A stretch of 64,000 nucleotides of DNA from Tupaia tana (GCA_026018925.1 JAKSZU010000004.1:43030233-43094232), one strand, 5' to 3'; shown: positions 1 through 11,100, counted from the stretch's first letter. Notes: generated from the letters alone by a model not told the origin. Translations and numbers: made by a program.

Positions 1-835
1 CATTATGCCAACTGCTCGTCCCGAAAATATACCTTTTAATGATCCAATATAACTATCCTAATCATTTTATCACAGTTTAAAAAATATCTATTAAGCTTTT
101 CTTTTAGAAAAGGAACTTTTTACTCCAAATAATATTTGGTGTTCTTTTTCTGTTATCTTTTAGTGATTATTCTAATCGTAAGGCTTGATGTACTTCCTGA
201 TTAAGGCTCTCCTATTTTTCAAGTTTTTGCTTCTGAACACTTTCTATTTAAATATTAACTGGCATTCACATGTATAATATTTCTTGGCTCTTCTGCCCAG
301 CTTTATTTAAAATTACTATAATATTGCTTCTGAGGAACTTAGATATCATTTCCAATAGACCTGCCACAATAGAACACCACTGAGAGGGAATGTCTATGTC
401 CTTCATTCTGCTGATTCACTATCAACCAGCAGTATTCAATTTCCAAAACACTCTGACCCTGCCTTCACTCAGTGTGGAGTTATCATCATCTTACAAAAAA
501 AAAAAAAAAAAAAAAAAAAATCCATCCATTTTTAAACGAAAGTACATTTTCTCATTTAGACATCCTCCCAAAAGGCATAAAAAGTAATTTTCTACACTTG
601 GAACTTCTGTGCTTAACATTTTATTTTGTCTGATCTTATGAAACAAGATACAAGTAGATTTCACTAGGGTTATATGGAATAGAAAATGTTGAGAACAATT
701 AGATCTCTCTTTCATTTAATAAGCACCAAGCTGAAGCTAACATCATATTCAAAATGATTCTGAAGAAATGAGAGACTTCACCAGAGTAGACACAATTTTA
801 TTCATGCATTTCAATAAGTATTTATGATTTATGTT

Positions 836-837
<2 letters not shown>
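1..837. other. Unique AT-rich DNA, no gene seen
   Basis: No recognisable repeat body or gene. It holds a run of 26 A at about 495-520, not preceded by a SINE body that I can recognise. The 65-74 codon frames here run through that A-run or its complement and are not credible proteins. Confidence 0.6.
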
Positions 838-868
<31 letters not shown>

Positions 869-925
869 GTGTATATATACACACATATATACACATATAT
901 GTGTGTGTGTGTGTGTATATATATA
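838..925. repeat. TA/TG dinucleotide microsatellite
   Basis: Alternating TA, TG and CA runs, partly palindromic. The overlapping minus-strand frame rich in Y, I, H and T is an artefact of the repeat. Confidence 0.9.
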
Positions 926-1102
926 GGTTTACAGGGAACTCTGACATACATGTTATTTTCATAGAAACATAATTTAGATACAAGGAAATGATCATTTCTG
1001 CTTTAGACATGAGAAAAGTAAAGTTCAAGATATGAAGAGATTGGTTCTAGCCCAAATAGGTAGTTAAAGCAGAGGTCTAATGACAGTAAATAAATATCAT
1101 GA

Positions 1103-1326
1103 GGGCCAGCTCTGTAGCCTAGTATTGCAGGGAGCCACATCCCACATAGTCAACTATGGTTTGAATCCCTGCCCTAGTGGCTTAAAAATATTCTGGCATA
1201 TGTACATGCATGCTTCAAATCCTGTCAGAAGGAGAAATGGAGGAAAAGGGATTGTTGGTGTGACCATACTTCATTGGGAGGTGCTTTCTCCATCTCTCTG
1301 GTGAGCACATTCACCATCTTGCAGGT
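1103..1326 (+). mobile_element. tRNA-SINE, old long form
   Basis: Starts GGGCCAGC and runs through a decayed B box (GGTTTGAATCC) and the body motif AGAAATGGAGGAAAAGGGATT to the pyrimidine-rich end. Heavily diverged, so it belongs to an older subfamily. The GAAA array that follows probably grew out of its A-rich tail. Confidence 0.85.
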
Positions 1327-1328
1327 GA

Positions 1329-1399
<71 letters not shown>

Positions 1400-1553
1400 G
1401 GAAGGAAAGAGGAGAGGAGGGGAGAGCAAATGAGGGAAGGGGAGAAGAGGGGACAGGAGGAGAAGAGAGGAAGGAGGGAAAAAGGAAAGGAAGGAAGGAG
1501 AAAAGAAAAAAAGAAAAGAAAATTAAAAAGAAAGAGAGAAAAGAAAAGAAAGA
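1327..1553. repeat. (GAAA)n array and purine-rich tract
   Basis: About 18 perfect GAAA units (1327-1398) grade into an imperfect G/A tract to about 1553. All purine on the plus strand. The lysine/glutamate-rich frame across it is a repeat translation. Confidence 0.92.
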
Positions 1554-1754
1554 CCCTTATGTATCCAAATCTGGTGCTTCTCTCAATATTCTATTCTGCT
1601 TCCCTATGCAGCAGACTATGATAAATAAAACACAAAATGTGTCCATTGGCTTGAGTTTATAGTCTATAGAGGGTCAAATATTAGTCTAAGGTTCGAATGT
1701 AGACAAAAATTAAATCAGTAACTTTTTTTTTTGGTTCTTTACTGTTTATTATCT

Positions 1755-1880
1755 CTCTTCAACTACTAGAACACAAACTAGGAGAGTAAGGATCTTTATC
1801 TGCTTTTCAAGGCTGTATCTACAGAGTCTGAAACAGTGCCTAATAGACATTCAAGTGTGGTTTTGAATCACTGAATGAAA
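1755..1880 (+). mobile_element. L2 LINE 3' end
   Basis: Resembles the mammalian L2 3' terminus: 'ctagaacacaaactagga', then 'aacagtgcctaatagacatt', ending in a degenerate TGAATGAA motif. Strongly diverged, as expected for an ancient element. Confidence 0.65.
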
Positions 1881-2330
1881 GACATGATTGAAAATATCTC
1901 TGAAGTGATGAGGAAGTATTGGAGAGGGGAAATATTTTCCCACTGGTACAAAGGGGCAGCTGTATGATATGGACCCTGCCTATGTCAACAACCTTCCCTG
2001 CCGCCATGCTCCTGCCTTCTTGTTGCATTTCAGCTTCTTTGAATTACCTCGACCACTCAATCAGAAGTAGCCCATCAGTCCTTTTAACACATTCTAGCAC
2101 TTTTCGGAAACTTAATTTTTTCTGTATTTTTAATTCTTGGAGTTGTTTCCAGTTCTAGACAATAAACTGAATGACAACAGAAGTCTTGCTTTTCTAAACT
2201 AATGCTTTATTCCCACCATTTATGAAACCATAAAAGGCCCAATCATTATGATGCACACTACTAACACACTGTACTTAGCAGGCTGAATGACCTAGGAGGC
2301 CTGAATCTGAATCTTGACCTACCCTGTAAA
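1881..2330. other. Unique DNA, no feature seen
   Basis: No repeat or gene recognised. Short overlapping frames on both strands have no support. Confidence 0.5.
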
Positions 2331-2418
2331 GCTTGGTGTGGTGGCGTATTCCTATAATCCCAGCTGCTTGGGAGATGAAGGCAGGAGGGTTGCAATGTGG
2401 CAAGACACTGTCAAAAAT
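2331..2418 (+). mobile_element. 7SL-like monomer SINE relic
   Basis: Reads GCTTGGTGTGGTGGCGTATT, then CCTATAATCCCAGCTGCTTG, GGAG, GGCAGGAGG and a final 'caagacactgtcaaaaa'. This is the order of motifs in the left end of 7SL RNA and its monomer SINEs (FAM/FLAM/B1 type). 7SL-derived SINEs are known only from Euarchontoglires, so this is the best lineage marker here. The A-rich stretch at 2460-2495 may be its extended tail. Confidence 0.75.
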
Positions 2419-2529
2419 ACCTATCGTTCTCTCCCTGCTGTATTCTCTCACTTAAAAAGGAAAAAAAAAAAAAAAAAAGAAAGAAAGAAAAAAAAGCTCA
2501 CTAATGTAAGAGTTTGATATTTGATGACT

Positions 2530-3131
2530 AAAGAAATGAATATGGAGGAAGAGTGAGAAACTGAAGATTTAGCAGCCTGAAACAGGTGTTAAAAAATTTC
2601 AACTAACAATACTGTACCTGGCAAGATTATCCTTCATATGGGAAGAAAAGACAAGAAAATTTTCAGATAAACAAAACCTGAAAGAATTTACCTTCACCAG
2701 ACCAGATCTCCAAGAAGTTCTCAAGGGAGTATTATATCAGGAAAATTAAATTTAGACACACAGAAATAAGAGTTCAAAAACTAAGAAAGTGGCCAATTTA
2801 ATCATAGGGACAATTCTGGATTTGAATATTATATTCCAGAATATAATCAGGAAGCTCAATCCACAACAGAAGATAGATTAACTGCATGAGACTGAACTGG
2901 TGAAATAGCACACAAGAGATGGGTGTGAATGTCAGATGAGGTGTATGTGGAGGAGTGGGGCCTAATGAAGGACATTTGGAGAAGGGATATGGAGGTAGAA
3001 CATTAACGGGATGGGGAAGTGTGCTGTTATCGGTTGAAGATATTTTGATCAACGGGACTGGGGAGAAATGTTCACATACTGAAATGCTCACATTGTAAGC
3101 TAAACAATGCGATTTAATGTATATACAAAAA

Positions 3132-3162
<31 letters not shown>

Positions 3163-3238
3163 ACTGATAAAAAAATGTTTTAGGGAAAAAAAACTAAAAC
3201 TGTTTTTCTTGAAATTAAAAAAATGCATTAAAAATACC
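2530..3238 (+). mobile_element. 5'-truncated L1 with lineage-specific 3' end
   Basis: The first 180 bp (about 2600-2740) read like L1 sequence ('tacctggcaagattatcc', 'gataaacaaaacctgaaaga'). A G/A-rich tract (2940-3020) and an A-rich tail containing an (AAAT)9 array (3128-3163) follow. The 12-bp direct repeat TATTTGATGACT at 2518-2529 and 3239-3250 fits a target-site duplication. Its last 110 bp match three other copies in this window. Confidence 0.75.
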
Positions 3239-3399
3239 TATTTGATGACTGCAGAAATCTATATAGCCCCAGCTAGGTGCTACTTTATAGTATGTACATT
3301 CTACTCACTGAGGTTTATGCCTAAAGTCAGACTTGTGTTCATGGATATGTATATATCAGCTGTGCTTACTATTGAAAATATTTAGATTAATTAAGATCT

Positions 3400-4080
3400 T
3401 TAGTGAATCAGTGAAATGTTGGGGGAAAGGCATAGAAAGCAACCACGGGTACCAGAGACAGTGTGGAAGGAGGGTGGGGGATGGCAGAGGGTGAAAGATA
3501 GGGGATCAAGGATGGGAAAAAAAGTAAAATATACAGAAAACAAGAAATGGAAAATTATTTGTTGACAATAATACATATGTCGATGTGTGGAGGGCACAGC
3601 ATATGGAAGCCATTTTGAGAGTGATCCACCATCTTAAGAGCGATCCACCATCTTAGAAACCTTAAGTTTCTATTTCCTCACTGAGCAAACCATTTCCCAG
3701 AAATCATGTGACTAACTTCCGGGACACTAATGACTGGCTCCCTCTGACTCATACCTTATTTGCATTTTGGGCAGCCAATCAATGTCCATCAGCCTGTATA
3801 TAAATAATTGCAGTCTGTGCTTCAATAAACTTGAGACTTGATCAGCACCTCATATTGTCTCCACTCTGTGTATCTGTGAGAGTTCTGTGTGCCTGTGTAC
3901 GTGTGTGTCCCTTTTCTCACTCTCTCCCCCAGGTTACTGTTCGACTGTCCTGCGGGTCAGGACGTCGATGTGCTTGATTGAGCCAATATATGGTGTATTC
4001 TGGATGGAAAAATCTCATTTTGTATGCTGTAATGATGTACAGTGAATGAATGCAAATAAATAAATTTAAATTAAAAAATT
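3400..4080 (+). mobile_element. L1 3' end, split by a solo LTR
   Basis: A G/A-rich tract (3418-3540) and, after the LTR, 'ctcattttgtatgctgtaat' and an (AAAT)n tail correspond to the 3' end of the L1 copy just upstream. The 5' limit is uncertain. The LTR at 3586-3963 interrupts it. Confidence 0.6.
3586..3963 (+). mobile_element. Solo LTR, ERV2-like
   Basis: Begins TGTGGAGGGC. It has a TATA-type box (TATATAAATAA, about 3797), AATAAA at about 3823 and a short R-U5 ending in GGTCAGGAC. GTCGATG on both sides (3579-3585 and 3964-3970) is the target duplication; 6-7 bp, this length and the signal order fit a class II (beta-like) ERV. The U3 carries a tandem 19-bp repeat at 3618-3655. No internal viral sequence remains. 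Confidence 0.8.
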
Positions 4081-4278
4081 CTGGTAGATCACTGATAATT
4101 AGTCAGAAAACTCGTGTTCTTTTTTAGGAATTTAATCTTAGAAATATTGATTAAAAACATTCAATGGTTGGAAAACTAGCACAAGAAGGGGACATTTTTG
4201 CTTTGGAGACCAGTTTAAGGAACAATGTACTGAGCTGTAGCCACTGAGACAGAAAGAGGGATTCCGTCTCTGCAGTCG

Positions 4279-4640
4279 TTTTTTTTTTATTTCATTTCTT
4301 AAAAATTATGATTATTTATACATTCAATTGCTATACATCATTTAGATTGTAAAGACACTTTACCCAGCATGATACACATCCCAGCCCAGTTAAAAATATT
4401 ATACACATCCTCATCAACAGATAACAAAGCATATCTGTGTCCCATAAATACCTATCTCTCTTTATTTTCCCCCTAATTTCCTTTCCTGCACTCTTCCCCT
4501 CCCACACTCTACTTCCACTTTGTCTCTAGTGTCCACAACAACTGCAGTTTTCTAAATGTCCCTGAATGACCATATTGATCTGGTTTCCATGAGATCCAAT
4601 GAAATAATAGTCCATGTTCTGGAATTATGGCTCTGTATTC
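4279..4640 (-). mobile_element. L1 3' end, antisense
   Basis: Opens with a T-run (the A-tail of an antisense element). Its complement matches the same L1 3' end as 2900-3130: TGTTATCTGTTGATGA, CTGGGCTGGGATGTG and GCAATTGAATGTATA in the same order. The far boundary is not clear, and I found no convincing target duplication. Confidence 0.6.
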
Positions 4641-5439
4641 CCTGATCTGATGTGTATTTTCACATTACACCTTCGTTATTTAGCGTAGTGTGAAAAATCT
4701 GTGGCTTACAATGAAGAGGGCTCAACATAGAATCAATTAGATCTTGAGTACCTCCCCAAACAGCCTTTTATTTTCTTATTGGAAGACTATTTTACTGTCT
4801 TTCTTATCTTAAATAATTCAAAGCTAGATTCCACCCTTAACATCATTTTATCTATACAGGACATTTTCACTAAGGGAAGATGATTGAAAACATCATTCTA
4901 TCTTCTACTAGCCTCATTGGTCTTAAGAGTTTCTAAAAATAGGAAGATCTCAGGGAGCATTGCTATCCATCAATGTGTAATTTGAAGGACACCAAAAGAA
5001 TTGCCTAATCAAGCATACTTCCATGATATACCCCCCTGTGATTCCTTAAATGTCTATTTTTTAGCCATTTTTAGAAGACCTTCTAGATATAAGCACACTT
5101 AAATACAGCTATTGAACCATATTTGTCAGTTTGTGGAATTTACAGTAGCCAGAATCATGATAATGTTTTTAAAAAATAGACTGTTTTTAAGAGTAATGCA
5201 CAAAAAGAAAAATAGACCTAAAAGGATATTTTATATTTTCCCAAAATATAAGTACTGGCACTTTATCTTTTATTTTAAACCACCCCCCCACACACACACA
5301 CACACTTAAATTTGCTCCCATTGTTTTACATTCTATTTAAATACTTATTTTACTTTCTGTATTTTTTTTTGCTCTATACATAGAAATGCTAATTATGAAT
5401 TCGAATGATTGATACATAAATATAGGCAAAGATTATGTA

Positions 5440-5630
5440 CTTGTCGGGTCAGCAGGCGGCCTGGTGGTTAAGGTTCTGGACACTCCCACATGGTCAACCA
5501 CAGTTTGAGTCCCGGACCTGGTGGCTTGCTTTCTCGCTTTCTCTCTCTCTCTTTCTCTCTGTCTGTCTCTGGTCAAATTAAAATAAATGAAATAAATGAA
5601 TAATTCTTTAAAAAAAGATAAACTTTAAAG
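5440..5630 (+). mobile_element. tRNA-SINE, short form
   Basis: tRNA-like head (GGGTCAGCAGG, B box GTTTGAGTCC), then directly 'ggcttgctttctcgctttct' and a CT-rich end with GGTCAAATTAAAATAAATGA. The roughly 100-bp body of the long form is missing. AAAGATTATGTA at 5428-5439 and 5631-5642 is an exact 12-bp target duplication. A short (CA)n lies upstream at about 5286-5306. Confidence 0.9.
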
Positions 5631-5737
5631 AAAGATTATGTATCTGTATCTCCCAAAGAGTGATTATTTCCTAATTGCCTTTCATGCTGGTCAAACTTCT
5701 TATTGTTTTTTGCAGCCTGATTCCAAAGGACATCTAG

Positions 5738-5870
5738 AAATATTTTATTTTTCAGATGAATAAACAGATCTTGAGAGATGACATAAAGGATCACCCAGAG
5801 GACCACTGGCCTATGTTAATTCAACCAAGTATTTCTGGGAATTAGAATTCCAGGCAACCAAAGCCTTATA
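5738..5870 (-). mobile_element. MIR-like fragment
   Basis: Reads 'cagatgaataaacagatctt gagagatgac' and onward, the antisense MIR core pattern (cagatgaggaaactgaggc...gaggttaagt). Diverged, and not checked against a library. Confidence 0.4.
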
Positions 5871-7807
5871 AACTTTTTGTAAAGTGCTATAGTCCCATAT
5901 TCTCTGTGGGACTTTGGTAAATATTTGCTAATTCTAATTATGATTCTGCCCAACAAGTACATGTTCCACTCTAAGTGTCACTTCTCTTAACAAGAGCAAT
6001 CTTGTTGAAGTTTGTCTCATTATTCTAATTATGCCAAGAACTTATATATGTGTTCTTTTAAAAATTCTGTTAGCTTTATATGTCCTACTTTCTAGTCCTT
6101 TCCAAGTAAATTTACAAGTAAAACAAGATACTGATTATGCACTCGGCCAATGTGAATTATAGTATGGTTCTGTGATTACATTTTTAAAAACATCTGTATT
6201 ATGTATGTCATTGGGAGCCAATCTATTTTATCAGTTAATTATGTAATTAGAGTATTTTTTTAAAACAACGTATTATGCATTTCATAGAATGGAATGGCTT
6301 CTTCAAAGCCATTCTGATCTATCATATAATTAAGTAATTATGCCTGATGCTCAATAAAGAAAATATCCTTTGAATAACTAGTGAAGAAGACAGACTATAG
6401 CAGTGTGTAATATGTTTTCTTTCACAGATTTGTTACTGAAAACATAATGTATCATATGATAATACACATTCTTGATTACTATAATATGAAAATGATGGAA
6501 TGGTATTTCTCAGTATAATGAAAACATCAAGAGCAATTTATCTGCATATAAATATAACTTTAACATAGTAAAATCTAATGTGTTTTGAAAAAAATCTAAG
6601 ACTCATTTGTTAAGGAAAGAAAGGTAAGTTATTTTTAAGGAATTATCCTTACAGTTTTAAAAAAACCTACAAAAATGGTACTACATTGTAAAAAATGAAT
6701 TATAATCTAAATGTTATTATATTTTCTTTCTAAGTCTAATTTTAAGTTTATCTTTAATAATAAATTAATAATAAGGAGTAACAAAGATTAATTGTGAGAT
6801 GATTACTTTAGGTGTAGCAAATTATTAAAATTAGAATTTTAGGCTTCTTTCAATAACTATATTGTTTTAAAAACAAGTGGACATAGAGGGAAATAAAGAA
6901 AATAAAGGATATTAAATAGTTTATAAGAGAATATTACTACAAGTTTGTTTTAACCCCAGTTTGTCATTAAACCAAACCAGAGAGTGTATTCAATTATAAG
7001 TATTAAGTTAATAAAATTTTTGTATCATTTCATACTCTTTCAGTGAGAACTAATGACCTGATTTTTGTAGTAACACTTACATAGACAAGACTCTTCACCA
7101 CCCACGGCAGGTAGTCTTGGAACTAAGGAAGTCAAAATCTGATCATTGATAGTTAAATACACATAACTGGCTAAAGATATCACATGCAGTTTGGAGAGAT
7201 CCTCAGTACAATATGGTGAGGTCAGAAATGGTCACAGGAAGGAGGAGAGGCTAATCAAATTGCTGCTGAGACTTAGCAAAGCCTTCAAGAAAGAATGACT
7301 TAAAGGATTCCAAGAAGGAAGGAAAAAAAGATAGAAAAGGACATTGTAATAAGAGGGACGATACTTACAATGACTCAGAACTATAATTAAACCATTTTGT
7401 GCTCAGGGAATTGGAAGTAATTTGATGTCACAGTTATGTTAAAGAGAAGTTGGGATTGCGAATAACCGTGGCAAGAAATGGGGACCAAATTTAATCATAA
7501 TCCTAATCTTCAATGTCTTACTAAGCAATTTGAACGTTCTTGTCTAGTTAATGGAGAGCTGTTAAATGTTTTGAAGTGGGAGTTTTGAATGACCAGAAAT
7601 ATAATTTGAAGGTTATGAAAAACAAAAGATCAAATTCATGGGAAAAGGAAGAGAAGAAAACTGATTGAGGTATAGGACACAGTAACCAAGGGAATATTTC
7701 AAAAGAAGAAATAGCAATGGGAATTTAGAGCAAATGGATACCAGATTTCTTGATTATTTCAGATTCAAAATTGATAGGATTTGGCCAGATGAAATCATGG
7801 AAGGGGG
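5871..7807. other. Unique AT-rich DNA, about 1.9 kb
   Basis: No SINE, LINE or LTR recognised. It contains an acceptor-like TTTCTTTCACAG (about 6427) and a donor-like AAG|GTAAGT (about 6624), but all three frames between them are closed, so no coding exon is proposed. Confidence 0.5.
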
Positions 7808-8310
7808 TGTGGTAGTCAGCCTCCAAGATGGTCTCAATGATTCCCTATCTCTTGTCACAGTCCATTGTAGTTCTCTCCCATGTTAGAGCAGAGTTCCTCC
7901 ACAGTTTCTTCATTTGACCCGTAGAACATAGAAGTATGATGACATATCAGTTCTGAGATTAGGTTATAAAAGATACCCTATTTTCCTTTTCAGGCACAGT
8001 CACTCTCTGGACTATTTTCTCTAGAGAAAGCCAGTTATATATCACATGGATCTCTATGGAGAGATCCGTCAGGGTGGAACTAAGGCTTTAGCCAATAAGG
8101 ACATGAGTGAGCCATCTTGGACACAGCTTCTCCAGCTTCATTCAAACATTCAGATGATAACTGAAGTCCCAGACCATCATTAGACTGTAGCATCATAAAG
8201 GACCTGAGGCAGCACCGCCCAGCTATAAAATATCATCACCGTATTTTAAGCTTCCAAGTTCTTGGGCAATTTTATCAAAAATATTGCACAGTTATGTGTC
8301 TTGTGCATCT
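7808..8310 (+). mobile_element. MLT1-type (MaLR) LTR
   Basis: Follows the MLT1 pattern over its full length: 'cctccaagatggtctcaatg attcc', 'gagattaggttataaaagat', 'ggagagatccgtcagggtgg', and an end resembling '...ggcaattttatc...gcacagttatg'. An ancient mammal-wide element, eroded and without detectable internal sequence. Confidence 0.75.
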
Positions 8311-8948
8311 AGGAAGATGATAGAACTATCAGAGAGAAGCTTTTTTAAAGTAGCATGAATAAAGAATGGCCAAAGGAAGAATTGCCAGCAAGTAATTTGT
8401 CAATGGACACCAATCTTCAAATAATGATACCAATTAAAGATAATAATTTGGGTTACTGATAAACAAAAAAAATGCATTTGAGAAATAATTGAACTTATTC
8501 TAGCTTAAGCAGTTTCATAGCAGAATAGTAATCCAATTGTTAACACATACGTTTTGAAGGAGAAAAATCTATATCATCTCCTAACTCTCTGCTGAATAAT
8601 GTCCAAATTCATTGACTTAACTATTAATTTATATAGTGCTGCATTTTATCAACACTGTCTTGCTATTATCAGACTCCTGATAGATTGCCTATCAGTCTTT
8701 TTCCTTTTTTGGGTTTCTTACTAATGACCAAACATATCAATCAAAATTCTTTCAACTCTATATCCTCAGTTAAAATGCCATGTCATTTATGAAATTTTTC
8801 CTCATTTTTTCCAAGAGAATTTGTTTCCAAGAGAATTTGTTATCCCTACTTAGAACTCTCAAGTACTATGTATACTACAGTTAGGATATCTATTACATAG
8901 TAACTGTACTTATTAATATTTGTATATTTCTCCTTAAAATATTAAGGA
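8311..8948. other. Unique DNA, no gene seen
   Basis: AT-rich. A small tandem duplication (CCAAGAGAATTTGTT, near 8811-8840) is the only structure noticed. Confidence 0.5.
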
Positions 8949-8949
8949 T

Positions 8950-9135
8950 GGGGCCAGCAAGTGGTGTGGAGGTTAAGATGGCTGGATCCCACATGGCTAA
9001 CTGTGGTTTGAGTCCAATACCTGGTGGCTTGAAAAAAAACATGCCAGGTAAGTGTGCATGTGTATCCAAAATCTCTCTCTCTCTCCCCCTGCCTCTCTGT
9101 TGAGTGCACATACTCCAGTGCAAGCTAAATACATA
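8950..9135 (+). mobile_element. tRNA-SINE, old
   Basis: GGGGCCAGCAAGTGG head, GGTTTGAGTCC B box and GGTGGCTTGAAA junction. Body shortened before the CT-rich end. The CA/TA microsatellite at 9136-9183 grew from its tail; the two minus-strand frames here are SINE plus repeat. Confidence 0.88.
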
Positions 9136-9800
9136 CATATATAAACACACACACACATATATATGCACACACATACACATACAAGATGTACATAAATAAG
9201 TATACATCCCATAGCCCTCAAATAAGGCCGAGGTGTGTGAAATGTTTATTTATTTAATACAAGAACCCAAGAGCATGTCTTAAGCACTATAGATCTTAAA
9301 TGAATAAATATATGACATGCCTTGGCTACACAATCTTGTCACTTAACCTCAAAGTTGTGGGTAAGTTCAATAGCAGAATTTCACTATAGAGGGAGTACAC
9401 CATGTAGTTAGAATATTTTCTTGATTTGAAAATTGCACTTAATCAGATTTAACTTTTCTTAAACTTAAATTATTTTACTGTTGGTATCAAAGTCAGTCAG
9501 CAGCTGCTACTCAAAGGAATACATTTATTCTTGCCGGCACATGTGCAACATATTCAAAGTAGCTGTTTACGATTTTCACACCAGCTGAGTTACTTACCTT
9601 GGCAAAATTTAAAATACGGGTATTCACTAAAATTTGGATCTTTAAATGTTATTTAAATGTCCTCAAAAATGTCACCCTGTGTTTCATGCTTGGGGAAAAA
9701 AATGATCATTTATGGTGATGATTTGTTGCTGCATTTCATACAATATAATTAAAGATACTGCCAAATATCTCATAATTCATCATGGCAATTTTGTATTCAA

Positions 9801-10125
9801 GGGGACTTCAGAAAGTTCATCAAGAAATGTAATTAAACTGAGTTTATTTTCCTTCAAAAATTTTAAAATCCATGTATAGATTTTATAATACATGTTTCCC
9901 ATGAAATTCTTTTTTACTTGTCATGGGATGTGTGTGTATGTGGTTGCCAGAGAGAGACAGAGTCACCACATTTACTCTTTCTTCATTTCCTTTCCCTATT
10001 GGGATTTGGGGCATGCATGCACATATGCTAGGCATGGTTTTAAGCTACTGGGGCAGTATTAAAACTATGTGGGCCATGTAGGATCCAATGTCTTGGCCCT
10101 CCCATGAACTTTTTGAAGACTCCTT
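9801..10125. mobile_element. Mariner MITE (MARNA-like), split by a SINE
   Basis: Left half starts GGGGACTTCAGAAAGTTCAT; right half ends CCATGAACTTTTTGAAG. Without the nested SINE (9906-10100) the element is about 130 bp, the same size as the copies at 29722 and 51838. Terminal inverted repeats and A/T-rich interior fit a mariner-derived MITE; the MARNA name is from memory. Confidence 0.75.
9906..10100 (-). mobile_element. tRNA-SINE, old, inside the MITE
   Basis: Antisense copy: T-rich tail at left, CCAGAGAGAGACAGAG, GGGCATGCATGCACAT, CATGTAGGATCCA, ends GGCCCT. CCCATGAA occurs at 9898-9905 and 10101-10108, so the MITE was already present when the SINE inserted. Confidence 0.85.
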
Positions 10126-10534
10126 ATATTGATCTGGCTGTTATGTCTAATTAATAAAATTAGAAAGGCTACAATTTACATACCAACCATCATTAATAAC
10201 TTCTGATACACCTTCAGGAAATCTTATTTAAATTACTCTGCCACAGACTAAATAGGAAATTCATATGGAATTTCAATAATCTTTACTATGCTATAAAAGT
10301 TTACCACCAAATCTAAAGAAGCTTATGGAGTCTATTCACAAGTAAAGCTGCTACATGGCATAAATTTAGGGAGTACCAGCCATACACTACATAGCTTTAA
10401 TGGTATATTTTAAAGGTAAATAACAAAGGAGTGATACACACAAGCCCAGTTGTGGAATACAGTGTTTTATTCTGATTGCCAAATAATTCAGAAAAATATA
10501 TTAACATCTGAGCATGAATAATACGTAATTTTAC

Positions 10535-10645
10535 CCTGAATAGATCATTGCATATTGCATACATGTATTAAAATAACACACTGTACACTATAGCCCCTAA
10601 AAATGTACATTTGTTACGTGTCAACTAAACATAAAAATAAGAATG
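10535..10645 (+). mobile_element. L1M 3' tail fragment
   Basis: Reads 'catattgcatacatgtatta', 'acacactgtacactatagcc', 'cgtgtcaactaaacataaaa', the usual end of older mammalian L1 3' UTRs. The upstream limit is unclear. Confidence 0.65.
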
Positions 10646-10822
10646 TGTAACTCAACCTTTAATTCTACTCTGATCTTCAATTAGAAAGTAGGATTTTTTA
10701 TTAAAATATACACTCTATATAGTATTTACTTTTTGGAGTGTGTTTATGTTATGGTGGTGTTTTATTATATATTTTAATCCATTTCTCTCAATCTGTTATT
10801 ATATAAATAGTATCTAAAATCT

Positions 10823-11084
10823 TTTTTTTTTTTTTTTGAGAGGTTTTAGCTATAGAGCGCCTGTGCTCGCCAGAAAGAAAGAGAGAGACAGAGAGACAGA
10901 AAGTGAGAAATCACTCCCTGGGGGGATGGCCACACTGCAATCCCTTCTCCTCCATTCTCCTATTGAGAACTTGGGCACGCACACACATGCTCCTGGCATG
11001 AGCTTAAGCTACCGGGTCCAGGATCGAACCACGGTCGCTACATGGGAGTCCAGTGATATAGCCATTACGCTAACTGCTGGCCCC
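10823..11084 (-). mobile_element. tRNA-SINE, young subfamily
   Basis: Full-length antisense copy with T-run tail, GAGAGGTTTTAGCTATAG and CATTACGCTAACTGCTGGCC end. Flanked by TCTAAAATCT (10813-10822 and 11085-11094). A third copy of that word follows the next SINE, see findings. Confidence 0.93.
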
Positions 11085-11100
11085 TCTAAAATCTTTTTTT

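Noticed and set aside
1274-1621. 115-codon Lys/Glu/Arg-rich frame
   Set aside because: Direct translation of the GAAA microsatellite and purine tract.
6427-6624. Strong acceptor TTTCTTTCACAG paired with donor AAG|GTAAGT
   Set aside because: All three frames between them contain stops; at most a noncoding exon, for which there is no evidence.
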